Source: Patiriisocius_A hiemis (GTDB lineage: Bacteria > Bacteroidota > Bacteroidia > Flavobacteriales > Flavobacteriaceae). From it: a stretch of 64,000 bases of DNA. The position numbers and the translations under genes were made by a program. This document shows, one piece after another, positions 9,699 through 20,000 of the stretch. The stretch is from assembly GCF_031846325.1 (NCBI RefSeq), contig NZ_JAVRHZ010000008.1:1-64000 (forward strand), in the 5' to 3' direction. How positions within the stretch are numbered: the first letter of the stretch is position 1; every line of letters starts with the position of its first letter. The notes under the pieces are model-generated. The model had not been told where the DNA came from. It searched no databases and saw only the letters and a list, made by a program, of their open reading frames with translations.

Positions 9699-9719
9699 GA
9701 GGTATTATTTTATAACCTC
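9699..9719. repeat. Small inverted repeat in S74 gene leader
   Basis: GAGGT and ACCTC flank 11 AT-rich bases, 7 to 27 bases before the start codon at 9692. It may fold in the mRNA and affect initiation. No Shine-Dalgarno is visible on the minus strand. Confidence 0.35.
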
Positions 9720-9757
9720 GAAACTACCTCTACTACAATTACTTAAAAAATATATTG

Positions 9758-9788
9758 AGTGAAATAGGTGTGAATTTTTAGTGAAATA
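9758..9788 (-). promoter_or_regulatory. Candidate LytTR operator upstream of S74 adhesin
   Basis: Two exact 9-bp direct repeats AGTGAAATA (9758-9766 and 9780-9788; TATTTCACT on the coding strand) are separated by 13 bp, a 22-bp start-to-start distance. LytTR regulators such as AgrA bind two 9-bp direct repeats spaced by 12-13 bp, so the architecture fits although the bases differ from the AgrA consensus. The site lies 66-96 bases upstream of the S74 gene and directly after a LytTR regulator gene. A half-match TGTGAATTT (9769-9777) sits one helical turn in. Confidence 0.45.
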
Positions 9789-9805
9789 AAAAATAATAGA
9801 AAATG

Positions 9806-10483
9806 CTACTTCAATATTTTTAGTAATTCTGGTCGGCGTGCTTCGCTTAAGGGAAGTTCTCTGCCTGATACCTCTACAGTTCGTTTTCCCAAATTAGTTA
9901 CCTTTTTCAAATTAATAAGATACGACCTATGTGGTGTAAAGTAATACGAAGCGTGTAAAGACTCTCTAACCGACTTTAAGGTCCTAGGAAGTAAGAGTTT
10001 TTTATTTGTAGTGTGTAGATAACAATAGTTATCAAAGGCTTCTAGGTATAAGATATCTGCTTCATCAATCTTATATAAGTACCCATCAACTTTAACTGTA
10101 AATATGGTCTTTTGCTTACTTATGTATTGCTGCCAACTAACACTAAAACTACTCCAAAGGCTTGCTAGAGTAAAAGGCTTTACAATATATCCTAAGGGGT
10201 TGGTTCTTGAAACTTCAGCTAAAGTATAAGGGTCTGTCTGTGCTGTTAAATATAGATATGGGATTTGCAATAGGTCCAAATCTGCCGCGAGAGCTGTGCC
10301 CGATTCTTCTCCTTTTAATTGAATATCAACCAAACAAACATCGGGTTTTTGAAGTTCTAATAATTCTCTTGCTTGTGAAACAGACTTTGCGATGCCTAAA
10401 ACTTCAAAAGGCTTTTCCTTAAAAGTAGCGGCAATGCTTCTAGAAATAAAAGGATCATCTTCTACAATTAACAAGGTGTGCAT
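9806..10483 (-). CDS. LytTR-family response regulator
   Basis: 225 aa. The receiver domain (1-115) has the acidic pocket E8/D9/D10, phospho-acceptor D53 (LVDIQL), T80 and K102 (VKPF). The LytTR DNA-binding domain (about 125-225) has the typical YLEAFDNYCYLHT and TPHRSYLINLKKV stretches. It is 10 bases downstream of the sensor kinase gene, so the two form a cognate pair. In Bacteroidota such kinases often signal to LytTR regulators. The next gene on the same strand is the S74 adhesin, with spaced direct repeats in the 113-bp gap, which makes it the likeliest target. Confidence 0.92.
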   Translation of the reverse strand: MHTLLIVEDDPFISRSIAATFKEKPFEVLGIAKSVSQARELLELQKPDVCLVDIQLKGEESGTALAADLDLLQIPYLYLTAQTDPYTLAEVSRTNPLGYIVKPFTLASLWSSFSVSWQQYISKQKTIFTVKVDGYLYKIDEADILYLEAFDNYCYLHTTNKKLLLPRTLKSVRESLHASYYFTPHRSYLINLKKVTNLGKRTVEVSGRELPLSEARRPELLKILK

Positions 10484-10493
10484 AATAAAATAA

Positions 10494-12176
10494 TCAGGTT
10501 AAAGGTATTATTAGGCGCAATCCAAAAGGGTGTTCCTTAAGTGGCTGTTTTTTTGCGTCTAAGCGATCTATTAAAAGTGAAATAAGTTCAGTCCCATATC
10601 CATTTTTTGTGGTAGCATCCATTTCTCTACCATTGTCATACATTGTAAATTCTAAACCATCTTCTATTTCAGAAATATTAAGTAAAATTAATAAATCTTG
10701 GCTGTTTGAATGAGCATATTTAATTGAATTGGTTGCAAGTTCGTTTACCAAAAGTCCTAGAGAGGTAGTAATATCTACGTCTAATATTTTATGAGTTATA
10801 TTTGTTTTATACTCTATTACTCTATCCGAAGTTTTTTTGATTTCAGAAAGTAAATCCTCCATATACTTATTAAGCTCCACACCTAACAAATCGTCTTTAG
10901 AATACAGTTGTTGATGCAATAAAATCATAGAGTTAACTCGTTGAGTTGCTCCTTCCAAAGCAAGTACTGCATCCTTAGCTGTAGTCTCTGTTGCCTGCAA
11001 TTGCAAGAGACCGCTCACCATTTGAAAACTGTTTTTCACCCTGTGGTGTGTTTCCCTAAGTAGCATATTACGCTGTTTAAGAGTTTTCTCTAATGTCTTC
11101 TTATTTTCTAAAAGTTCTTTTCGTTTTTTTATGTTATTGAAAAGCAAAAACGCAACAATAAGTAATCCAAATGCAACTCCTCCTGCAATGTAGTACCAAG
11201 TTTTTTGTCGTTTTTTTGCTACTAAAATTTGGGCTTCTTTTTGTTGTGTTTGATATTGAGTTTCAAGCTCAGTAACCTGTTCACTATACTTTTTTTGAGA
11301 GAGAGAATCTTTGACCATCAACAAACTATCTTGGTACTGCAATGCCAAGTCTGGTCGGTCTAATAATTTGTAGGCATTGGTTGCAGAAATATAAAACACC
11401 TGTATTTCTCTTAGAGCTTTAACGCTATCGTAACTAAGAGTCATTATGGGAAGGTATTTAGAAACTGCTTTGACATCTTTTAATTTTAAATAATTATCTA
11501 GCAAGTCTGAATAATGTTGTGCGTAACGCTTGCCTCCATTTAATGAGTCTGGTAGTATAGCTTCAAGGTAGTAAGGCTCTGCCTCTTTATATTTTTTTTG
11601 TCTAGTTAGATTTTTCCCTATACCAAGGATCGCAGCATCTTTTTCCCTCAAAGTAAGTCCATCAACTTCAAGAAATTCTTCAAAGTTTGAATTAGCTTTT
11701 TCATACTGACCTAACCTACTCTGTATAATAGCAAGATTTACTAACGCAAGCATATAGCTTCTGTTTTCCTTATTGCTAATGGAAACTGCTTGCTGTAAGT
11801 AAGAAATGGCTTTAGAATCATCACCCATTTTTGCAAATAATATTCCCATCGAGATATAAAGATCTGGTAAATATTCTGGATGTGATACTTCTGCAATAGC
11901 TATTGCTGAGATGTAGTCTTGGGTGGCACCTTCGTAGTCGTTTTCAACAGCTTCTTTATAAATGCCACGATATTCAAGATTAATCATCTCGCCATAAGCA
12001 TAGCTTTCGGCTTTTGAGATAGAAATACCTTTATTGGCGTAATAGAGGGCACTATCATTCTCTTTTATGATATATTCCCATGTTTTGTCATTGTAAAATT
12101 GGGCAAGTGAATCTACTTCTTGGGCCCATCCAAAAATAAAGTGAATGGAAAAAACTAAAAAAAATAGTTTGTTCAA
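10494..12176 (-). CDS. TPR-containing sensor histidine kinase (HisKA_2 type)
   Basis: 560 aa. An N-terminal signal sequence (1-18) precedes a TPR array (about 30-290) and a coiled coil (290-325), followed by one membrane helix (326-347) and a cytoplasmic kinase. The H-box is RETHHRVKN (374-382, phospho-acceptor H377 or H378), the N-box is NELATNSIKYA (478-488), and DNG (514-516) and GYGTEL (526-531) are ATP-lid motifs, giving the HisKA_2/HATPase pattern. The start codon must be TTG at 12176: a TAA lies upstream in frame, no ATG intervenes, and a later start would cut the signal sequence. It is cotranscribed with the LytTR regulator. Confidence 0.9.
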   Translation of the reverse strand: MNKLFFLVFSIHFIFGWAQEVDSLAQFYNDKTWEYIIKENDSALYYANKGISISKAESYAYGEMINLEYRGIYKEAVENDYEGATQDYISAIAIAEVSHPEYLPDLYISMGILFAKMGDDSKAISYLQQAVSISNKENRSYMLALVNLAIIQSRLGQYEKANSNFEEFLEVDGLTLREKDAAILGIGKNLTRQKKYKEAEPYYLEAILPDSLNGGKRYAQHYSDLLDNYLKLKDVKAVSKYLPIMTLSYDSVKALREIQVFYISATNAYKLLDRPDLALQYQDSLLMVKDSLSQKKYSEQVTELETQYQTQQKEAQILVAKKRQKTWYYIAGGVAFGLLIVAFLLFNNIKKRKELLENKKTLEKTLKQRNMLLRETHHRVKNSFQMVSGLLQLQATETTAKDAVLALEGATQRVNSMILLHQQLYSKDDLLGVELNKYMEDLLSEIKKTSDRVIEYKTNITHKILDVDITTSLGLLVNELATNSIKYAHSNSQDLLILLNISEIEDGLEFTMYDNGREMDATTKNGYGTELISLLIDRLDAKKQPLKEHPFGLRLIIPLT

Positions 12177-12232
12177 TTTAAAAGTTATTTGGTTAATTAG
12201 TTATCTATAAATTAAACCATTTTTTAGCTAAT

Positions 12233-12269
12233 AAAAAAAGCCTTATCAAAATTGATAAGGCTTTTTTTT
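12233..12269 (-). terminator. Terminator after the DUF3467 gene
   Basis: A perfect stem AGCCTTATCAA / TTGATAAGGCT (12239-12249 with 12252-12262) is flanked by seven A and eight T. The T run overlaps the stop codon of the DUF3467 gene (12268-12270). The symmetry allows action in both directions; here it insulates the ribosomal/RNA polymerase block from the sensor kinase gene. Confidence 0.85.
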
Positions 12270-12585
12270 AAGCTTCTCCCGTAGGCCCGAAGTTAATGGG
12301 CATTGGAGGTTGTTTATAATCCTTTATTTCACCATGCTGTTTTTCAAATCTTGAAACATTGTCATGCATAGCTTTTAAAAATCGTTTTGCATGCTGTGGT
12401 GTTAATACAATTCTTGATTTTACTTTACTCTTAGGAACACCAGGCATAATGCTAACAAAATCTACTACAAACTCAGATTGAGAATGATTAATAATTGCTA
12501 AATTACTATAAGTTCCTTGTGCTATATTTTCATCAAGCTCAATATTAATTTGACCTTGCTTTTGTTTTTTATTTTCTTCAGCCAT
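12268..12585 (-). CDS. DUF3467 protein
   Basis: 105 aa, function unknown. The sequence matches the DUF3467 family: an acidic N-terminus, a central SNLAIINHSQSEFVVDF strand, a MPGVPKSKVKSRIVLTPQHAKRFLKAM segment split over residues about 47-74, and a short proline-rich tail. The family is usual next to rpoC in Bacteroidota, as here, 56 bases after rpoC and behind a terminator-like hairpin. The linkage suggests a role tied to RNA polymerase or its expression, which is inference only. Confidence 0.85.
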   Translation of the reverse strand: MAEENKKQKQGQINIELDENIAQGTYSNLAIINHSQSEFVVDFVSIMPGVPKSKVKSRIVLTPQHAKRFLKAMHDNVSRFEKQHGEIKDYKQPPMPINFGPTGEA

Positions 12586-12601
12586 TTTAAAAAATGTATT
12601 T

Positions 12602-12632
12602 AAAAATTAAACGCTCCAAAAGGAGCGTTTAA
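12602..12632 (-). terminator. Hairpin terminator after rpoC
   Basis: Perfect 11-bp stem TTAAACGCTCC / GGAGCGTTTAA with an AAAA loop (12607-12632). On the minus strand it is followed by five T. It lies 10 bases after the rpoC stop and before DUF3467, so it is probably a partial or full end of the rplL-rpoBC transcripts. Confidence 0.75.
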
Positions 12633-12641
12633 TTATCATAT

Positions 12642-15600
12642 TTAGTTATAATTAACTTCTTGCTTTTCTCTTGTCATTTCTTCAAGCTCTTCTTTGCTTC
12701 CTACAATAATAGTATCATAGCGACGCATTCCTGTTCCTGCAGGTATTTTATGACCTACAATTACATTTTCTTTAAGACCTTCTAATGTATCTACTTTACC
12801 ACTTACAGCAGCTTCGTTTAATACTTTAGTTGTCTCTTGGAAAGAAGCCGCAGAAATAAACGACTTAGTCTGTAACGATGCTCTAGTAATACCTTGTAGT
12901 ATTGGTGTTGCTGTTGCATTAACAGCATCACGGGCTTCTACTAGGGTTTGATCATTACGTCTTAAGATAGAGTTTTCATCTCGTAGTTCTCTTGGAGAAA
13001 TTATTTGTCCTTCTTTAAGTGTTTCAGAATCACCTGCATTTACAATTACTTTCATTCCGAAGATTTTATCGTTTTCTTCAATAAAGTCATCTTTATGAAC
13101 TAATTGGTTTTCTAAGAATGTAGTATCACCACTATCTTCTATACGTACTTTACGCATCATCTGACGAACTACTACCTCAAAGTGCTTATCGTTAATCTTT
13201 ACACCTTGTAAACGATATACTTCCTGCACTTCATTTACTAAGTATTGTTGTACTGCAGAAGGCCCTTTAATTCGTAAGATATCTTCTGGAGTAGTAGAAC
13301 CATCACTTAATGGCATACCAGCTCTCACAAAATCGTTCTCCTGAACTAATATCTGGTTACTTAATTTAACTAGATACTTTTTAATCTCACCAATTCTAGA
13401 CTCTACAATAATTTCACGATTACCACGCTTAATTTTTCCGAAGCTTACTACTCCATCAATCTCACTTACAACAGCTGGGTTAGAAGGGTTACGTGCTTCA
13501 AATAGCTCTGTTACACGTGGAAGACCTCCTGTAATATCCCCTGCTTTTGCAGACTTACGCGGTATCTTTACTAAAATTTTACCAATCTTAATTTTATCAT
13601 TATCATCTACCATAAGGTGTGCCCCTACTGGTAAGTTGTAAGATCTAATTACTTCATCTTTTTTACCTAAAATTTGAAGTGTTGGTATCTTTTTCTTATC
13701 TCTAGATTCTGTAATTACTTTTTCTTGGAATCCTGTTTGCTCATCAATCTCTACGCTATAAGTAACACCTTGTTCAATGTTTTCATATTTGATTTTACCA
13801 GCAAATTCAGAAATAATAACTCCATTATATGGATCCCATTGACATACTACATCTCCAGCTTTTAATTTATCTCCATCTTTCACAAAGATTGTAGAACCGT
13901 AAGGAATTACATTAGTACTCAACGTAATACCTGTTTTCTGGTCTATTAATTTTAATTCTGATGTACGAGAAATTACAATATCAACTGTTTTACCATCTGC
14001 ATCTTCTCCTTTTACGGTTTTAAGCTCTTCAATTTCTGCTTTACCGTCAAACTTAACAGTTAATTTATTTTCTTCTGAAATGTTTCCAGCAATACCACCT
14101 ACGTGGAATGTACGAAGTGTTAACTGAGTTCCAGGTTCTCCAATAGACTGTGCTGCTACAACACCAACCGCTTCTCCTCGCTGCACCATTTTATTGGTAG
14201 CTAAGTTTCTACCGTAACATTGTGCACAAATACCCTTCTTAGCCTCACATGTTAATGCCGATCTTACCTCTACAGTATCTAATGCAGAAGCTTCAATCTT
14301 ATTTGCAATAGCTTCAGTAATATGTCCTCCAGATTCAACAAGAATTTCTTTAGTTAATGGATCTACTACATCGTTTAATGAAGTACGACCAACTATTCTT
14401 GCTCCTAGAGTCTCAACAACTTCTTCGTTCTTTTTAAGTGGAGAAACTTCAATACCTCTAAGTGTTCCACAATCTTCAGAATTTACAATTACATCTTGAG
14501 AAACATCTACTAGACGACGAGTTAAATAACCTGCATCGGCAGTTTTTAAGGCCGTATCTGCAAGTCCCTTACGCGCACCGTGTGTCGAGATAAAGTATTC
14601 TAAGATTGAAAGACCTTCTTTAAAGTTTGAAAGGATTGGGTTTTCAATAATTTCACCTCCACCTGAGTTAGATTTTTTAGGCTTTGCCATTAACCCACGC
14701 ATTCCTGTAAGCTGACGAATCTGTTCTTTAGATCCACGCGCTCCAGAATCAAGCATCATATACACAGAGTTAAATCCTTGTTGATCCTCTCTAATACGCT
14801 TCATAGAAAGTTCTGTTAGCTCCGCATTGGTAGCTGTCCATATATCAATTACCTGATTGTAACGCTCATTATTGGTAATAAGACCCATATTATAGTTTCC
14901 GATAATACCATCTACCTGAGTATTTGCATCATCAATCATTGTTTGCTTTTCAGCAGGGATAATAATATCTCCTAAGCTGAAAGACAATCCACCCTCAAAT
15001 GCAAACTTGAAACCTAAACTCTTAATTTCATCAAGGAAGGCTGCTGTTCTTGGGACACTAGTTACCTCAAGAATGTCACCAATAATATCACGTAATGATT
15101 TCTTAGTTAATACTTGATTAATATATCCTGCTTCCTCTGGTACTTGCTCATTAAATATTACTCTACCTAGCGTAGTTGTAATAATTTGATACACAAGTTC
15201 TCCTTCTTCATTAAAGTCTTTAGTACGTATTTTAATTTCGGCATTTAGATCTACTTTCTTCTCGTTGTAAGCAATAATTGCCTCCTCTGCAGAGTAAAAA
15301 GTAAGCCCTTCTCCTTTAACTGTAAACTGCTTATCCGTTTTACGAAGCTTGGTCATATAATAAAGACCTAATACCATATCCTGAGACGGTACCGCGACTG
15401 GCGAACCATTTGCAGGGTTTAAGATATTATGAGAAGCAAGCATTAATAACTGTGCCTCTAATATTGCTTCTGGCCCTAAAGGAAGGTGAACAGCCATTTG
15501 ATCACCATCAAAATCGGCGTTAAATGCCGTACATACTAATGGGTGTAATTGGATTGCTTTTCCTTCAATTAATTTAGGCTGAAATGCCTGAATACCTAAA

Positions 15601-16943
15601 CGGTGTAAGGTAGGAGCACGGTTTAGCAATACTGGATGCCCCTTAAGAACGTTCTCCAAAATATCCCAAACTACAGGCTCTTTTTTATCTATAATCTTCT
15701 TTGCAGATTTTACAGTTTTAACAATACCTCTTTCAATTAGTTTTCTAATAACAAAAGGCTTGTAAAGTTCTGCTGCCATATCTTTTGGCAACCCGCACTC
15801 ATATAATTTTAATTCTGGTCCTACAACAATTACAGAACGTGCTGAATAATCTACACGTTTACCAAGTAAGTTTTGACGGAAACGACCTTGCTTTCCTTTT
15901 AAAGAATCTGAAAGTGATTTTAATGGTCTGTTACTATCTGTTTTTACTGCTGAAGACTTACGCGTGTTATCAAATAATGAATCTACAGACTCCTGTAACA
16001 TACGTTTTTCATTACGTAAAATTACTTCCGGAGCTTTAATTTCCATTAATCGCTTTAAACGATTGTTTCTAATAATTACACGACGGTATAAATCATTTAA
16101 GTCTGAAGTTGCAAAACGACCTCCATCAAGTGGCACTAATGGGCGTAATTCTGGTGGAATTACTGGCACCACTTTCATAATCATCCACTCTGGGTTGTTC
16201 TCACGATTTTTGTTAGCATCACGTAAAGCTTCAACTACTTGAAGACGCTTTAATGCTTCCGTTTTACGTTGCTTAGAAGTTTCGTTATTTGCTTTATGAC
16301 GTAACTCAAATGATAATTCATCTAAGTCTATACGTTGTAGCAATTCAATTAAACACTCTGCACCCATTTTAGCAATAAACTTGTTAGGGTCACTATCTTC
16401 TAAGTATAAATTTTCTTGTGGAAGACTATCTAAAATATTTAAGTACTCCTCTTCAGTAAGGAAATCCATTTTATTAACGGGTTCTCCTTCTTCATTCTTA
16501 GCAATACCTGGTTGTATTACAACATATCTTTCATAATAGATAATCATGTCTAACTTCTTAGACGGTAATCCAAGAAGATATCCTATTTTGTTTGGCAAAC
16601 TACGGAAGTACCAAATATGTGCTACAGGTACTACAAGATTAATGTGTCCTACTCTATCGCGACGTACTTTCTTTTCGGTAACTTCTACACCACATCTATC
16701 ACAAACAATACCCTTATAACGGATACGCTTGTATTTTCCACAGGCACACTCGTAATCTTTTACAGGGCCAAAAATACGCTCACAAAAAAGTCCATCACGT
16801 TCTGGTTTATGAGTACGGTAATTTATTGTTTCTGGTTTTAATACTTCACCACGAGATTCTGCTAAAATAGACTCTGGTGATGCTAAACCGATAGAAATTT
16901 TATTAAATTTCTTTTGTTGTTGTTCGTTATTATTTCTTGCCAT
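12642..16943 (-). CDS. rpoC: DNA-directed RNA polymerase subunit beta'
   Basis: 1,433 aa, full length. The N-terminal zinc site is formed by C66, C68, C81 and C84; the catalytic magnesium loop NADFDGD is at 475-481; the second zinc site lies in the C-terminal half (CGTLRG ... CEAKKGICAQC). The chain ends in an acidic EELEEMTREKQEVNYN tail. Beta' forms the clamp and half of the active centre of RNA polymerase. It follows rpoB after a 93-bp spacer containing two hairpins, and no own promoter is obvious. Confidence 0.99.
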   Translation of the reverse strand: MARNNNEQQQKKFNKISIGLASPESILAESRGEVLKPETINYRTHKPERDGLFCERIFGPVKDYECACGKYKRIRYKGIVCDRCGVEVTEKKVRRDRVGHINLVVPVAHIWYFRSLPNKIGYLLGLPSKKLDMIIYYERYVVIQPGIAKNEEGEPVNKMDFLTEEEYLNILDSLPQENLYLEDSDPNKFIAKMGAECLIELLQRIDLDELSFELRHKANNETSKQRKTEALKRLQVVEALRDANKNRENNPEWMIMKVVPVIPPELRPLVPLDGGRFATSDLNDLYRRVIIRNNRLKRLMEIKAPEVILRNEKRMLQESVDSLFDNTRKSSAVKTDSNRPLKSLSDSLKGKQGRFRQNLLGKRVDYSARSVIVVGPELKLYECGLPKDMAAELYKPFVIRKLIERGIVKTVKSAKKIIDKKEPVVWDILENVLKGHPVLLNRAPTLHRLGIQAFQPKLIEGKAIQLHPLVCTAFNADFDGDQMAVHLPLGPEAILEAQLLMLASHNILNPANGSPVAVPSQDMVLGLYYMTKLRKTDKQFTVKGEGLTFYSAEEAIIAYNEKKVDLNAEIKIRTKDFNEEGELVYQIITTTLGRVIFNEQVPEEAGYINQVLTKKSLRDIIGDILEVTSVPRTAAFLDEIKSLGFKFAFEGGLSFSLGDIIIPAEKQTMIDDANTQVDGIIGNYNMGLITNNERYNQVIDIWTATNAELTELSMKRIREDQQGFNSVYMMLDSGARGSKEQIRQLTGMRGLMAKPKKSNSGGGEIIENPILSNFKEGLSILEYFISTHGARKGLADTALKTADAGYLTRRLVDVSQDVIVNSEDCGTLRGIEVSPLKKNEEVVETLGARIVGRTSLNDVVDPLTKEILVESGGHITEAIANKIEASALDTVEVRSALTCEAKKGICAQCYGRNLATNKMVQRGEAVGVVAAQSIGEPGTQLTLRTFHVGGIAGNISEENKLTVKFDGKAEIEELKTVKGEDADGKTVDIVISRTSELKLIDQKTGITLSTNVIPYGSTIFVKDGDKLKAGDVVCQWDPYNGVIISEFAGKIKYENIEQGVTYSVEIDEQTGFQEKVITESRDKKKIPTLQILGKKDEVIRSYNLPVGAHLMVDDNDKIKIGKILVKIPRKSAKAGDITGGLPRVTELFEARNPSNPAVVSEIDGVVSFGKIKRGNREIIVESRIGEIKKYLVKLSNQILVQENDFVRAGMPLSDGSTTPEDILRIKGPSAVQQYLVNEVQEVYRLQGVKINDKHFEVVVRQMMRKVRIEDSGDTTFLENQLVHKDDFIEENDKIFGMKVIVNAGDSETLKEGQIISPRELRDENSILRRNDQTLVEARDAVNATATPILQGITRASLQTKSFISAASFQETTKVLNEAAVSGKVDTLEGLKENVIVGHKIPAGTGMRRYDTIIVGSKEELEEMTREKQEVNYN

Positions 16944-16977
16944 AATGCTGTATAATAATCATTGTTGTTGTTAAATT

Positions 16978-17030
16978 GAAAACCGATATAGGTTTTCTTC
17001 AGAATGCTATAGATCCCCGATTTCTCGGGG
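16978..17030 (-). other. Two stem-loops in the rpoB-rpoC spacer
   Basis: A 7-bp stem GAAAACC/GGTTTTC with a six-base loop (16978-16997) and a 6-bp GC stem CCCCGA/TCGGGG with a TTTC loop (17015-17030). Neither is followed by a T tract on the minus strand, so they are better read as processing or stability elements than as terminators. Confidence 0.5.
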
Positions 17031-17036
17031 GTTATA

Positions 17037-20000
17037 TTATTCTTCTAATCTAATGTCAAGTCCCAGACCTTTCAATTCGTGCATAAGTACGTTGAACGAT
17101 TCTGGTAATCCTGGTTCTGGCATAGCTTCACCTTTTACTATACTTTCGTATGTTTTGGCTCTACCTATTACATCATCAGATTTAACAGTCAATATTTCTC
17201 TAAGTGTACTAGAAGCTCCATAAGCCTCTAATGCCCATACCTCCATTTCACCAAAACGTTGTCCACCAAATTGTGCTTTACCACCTAATGGTTGTTGCGT
17301 AATTAATGAGTAAGGTCCTATTGAACGTGCGTGCATCTTATCATCTACCATGTGTCCAAGCTTCAACATATAAATCACCCCTACGGTTGCAGGTTGATCA
17401 AAACGTTGTCCTGTACCTCCATCATATAGATATGTATGACCAAATCTTGGAATTCCAGCTTCATCTGTAATTTCATTAATTTGATCAAGTGTTGCACCAT
17501 CAAAAATTGGAGTCGCATACTTACGACCTAATTTTTGACCTGCCCATCCAAGAACAGTTTCGTAAATCTGTCCAATGTTCATACGAGATGGTACCCCAAG
17601 TGGATTTAATACTATATCTACTGGTGTTCCGTCTTCTAAGAAAGGCATATCTTCTTGACGAACAATTCTCGCTACGATACCTTTGTTACCGTGACGTCCT
17701 GCCATCTTATCACCTACTTTAAGTTTACGCTTTTTAGCGATATAAACTTTTGCAAGTTTTAAGATTCCAGATGGTAACTCATCTCCTACAGAAATAGTAA
17801 ATTTCTCACGTCGTAAATTACCTTGTAAATCATTCTCCTTAATTTTATAATTGTGCATTAAATCTGCAACCATCGCATTGGTTTCATCATCAGTCGTCCA
17901 AGTACCGCCTGTTAAGTGCGTATAGTCATCTACAGCATTTAACATTTTAAGCGTGTATTTCTTTCCTTTAGGAAAGACAACTTCTCCTAAGTCATTCATC
18001 ACACCTTGTGCAGTTTTACCGCCAATAATTGCAAATAATTTTTCAACTAATACATCTTGAAGCGCTTGGAATTTTGCATCATACTTAATTTCAAGTTCTG
18101 CAATATCCTCTTTGTCTTTTGCTCTCTTACGTTTGTCTTTAATTGCTCTTGCAAATAACTTTTTGTCAATTACAACACCACGTAACGATGGAGAAGCTTT
18201 TAAAGAAGCATCTTTAACATCTCCTGCTTTGTCTCCAAAAATAGCACGAAGTAATTTTTCTTCTGGTGTTGGATCGCTTTCTCCTTTTGGAGTAATTTTT
18301 CCAATTAAAATATCACCAGGTTTTACTTCTGCACCAACTCTAATCATCCCATGCTCATCCAAGTCTTTTGTAGCCTCTTCAGAAACATTAGGAATGTCAT
18401 TAGTTAATTCTTCATTTCCAAGTTTTGTATCTCTAACTTCAAGAGAATACTCGTCTATATGAATAGAAGTAAATATATCGTCACGCACTACTTTTTCAGA
18501 AATTACAATTGCATCCTCAAAGTTATACCCTTTCCAAGGCATAAAGGCTACTTTCATATTACGTCCTAGTGCAAGCTCCCCTTTTTCGGTAGCATATCCT
18601 TGACATAATACTTGTCCTTTTTTTACTCTATCACCTTTGCTTACAATAGGCTTTAGGTTAATAGAAGTACTTTGATTTGTTTTTCTAAATTTTACGAGGT
18701 TGTATGTTTTACTATCACCATCAAAACTAACCATACGCTCTTCTTCTGTACGGTCATATTTTATAATAATTTCATTAGCGTCTACATACTCTACTACACC
18801 GTCTCCTTCTGCGTTTATTAATACACGTGAGTCACTAGCAACCTGACGCTCAAGACCTGTTCCAACAATTGGAGAGTCTGCACGTAATAAAGGTACTGCC
18901 TGACGCATCATGTTTGATCCCATTAAGGCACGGTTTGCATCATCATGCTCTAAGAAAGGAATTAATGAAGCCGAGATAGACGAAATCTGGTTTGGTGCAA
19001 CGTCTGTGTAGTGAACCTCTTTTGGGTCTACAACTGGGAAGTCACCTTCCATACGTGCAATAACTCTGTCGCTATCTATAGTTCCATCCTTTTTTAATGG
19101 AATATTAGCTTGTGCAATTAATTTTTCTTCCTCTTCTTCTGCTGAAAGGTATGTTGGCTCATTTTTCAAGTCAATCTTACCATTATCAACTTTACGATAA
19201 GGTGTTTCAATAAATCCTAAGTTATTCACTTTAGCATAAACTGAAAGTGAAGAAATAAGACCAATGTTTGGTCCTTCTGGTGTTTCAATAGGACATAATC
19301 TTCCGTAGTGTGTATAGTGTACATCACGCACCTCAAAACCTGCTCTCTCTCTCGAAAGACCTCCAGGTCCTAATGCCGAAAGACGACGCTTATGAGTTAT
19401 CTCTGCTAATGGATTAGTTTGATCCATAAATTGAGATAACTGGTTTGTACCAAAGAATGAGTTAATTACTGAAGATAATGTCTTCGCGTTAATCAAATCG
19501 ATAGGCGTAAACACTTCGTTATCACGTACATTCATACGCTCACGGATGGTACGTGCCATACGAGCAAGACCAACACCAAATTGAGAAGATAATTGTTCAC
19601 CTACTGTACGTACACGACGGTTAGATAAGTGGTCAATATCATCAATCTCTGCTTTAGAGTTAATTAACTCGATTAAGTATTTTACAATAGTAATGATATC
19701 TTGCTTGGTAAGCACTTGCTTATCCATTTCAATATCAAGACCTAACTTTTTATTCATACGGTAACGTCCTACCTCACCTAAGTTATATCTTTGGTCTGAG
19801 AAGAATAACTTATTAATAATACCACGAGCTGTTTCCTCGTCTGGTGGTTCTGCGTTACGTAATTGTCTATAGATATGTTCTACCGCTTCTTTTTCTGAGT
19901 TGGTAGGATCCTTTTGTAATGTGTTATGTATAATTGCATAATCTGCAAGATGATTATCTTCTTTATGTAATAAAATTGTTTTAGATCCAGATTCTAAAAT

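Noticed and set aside
18112..18462. 116-codon plus-strand frame inside rpoB
   Set aside because: Antisense shadow of a strongly conserved gene. The same holds for the frames inside rpoC, tuf, prfC and the S74 gene.
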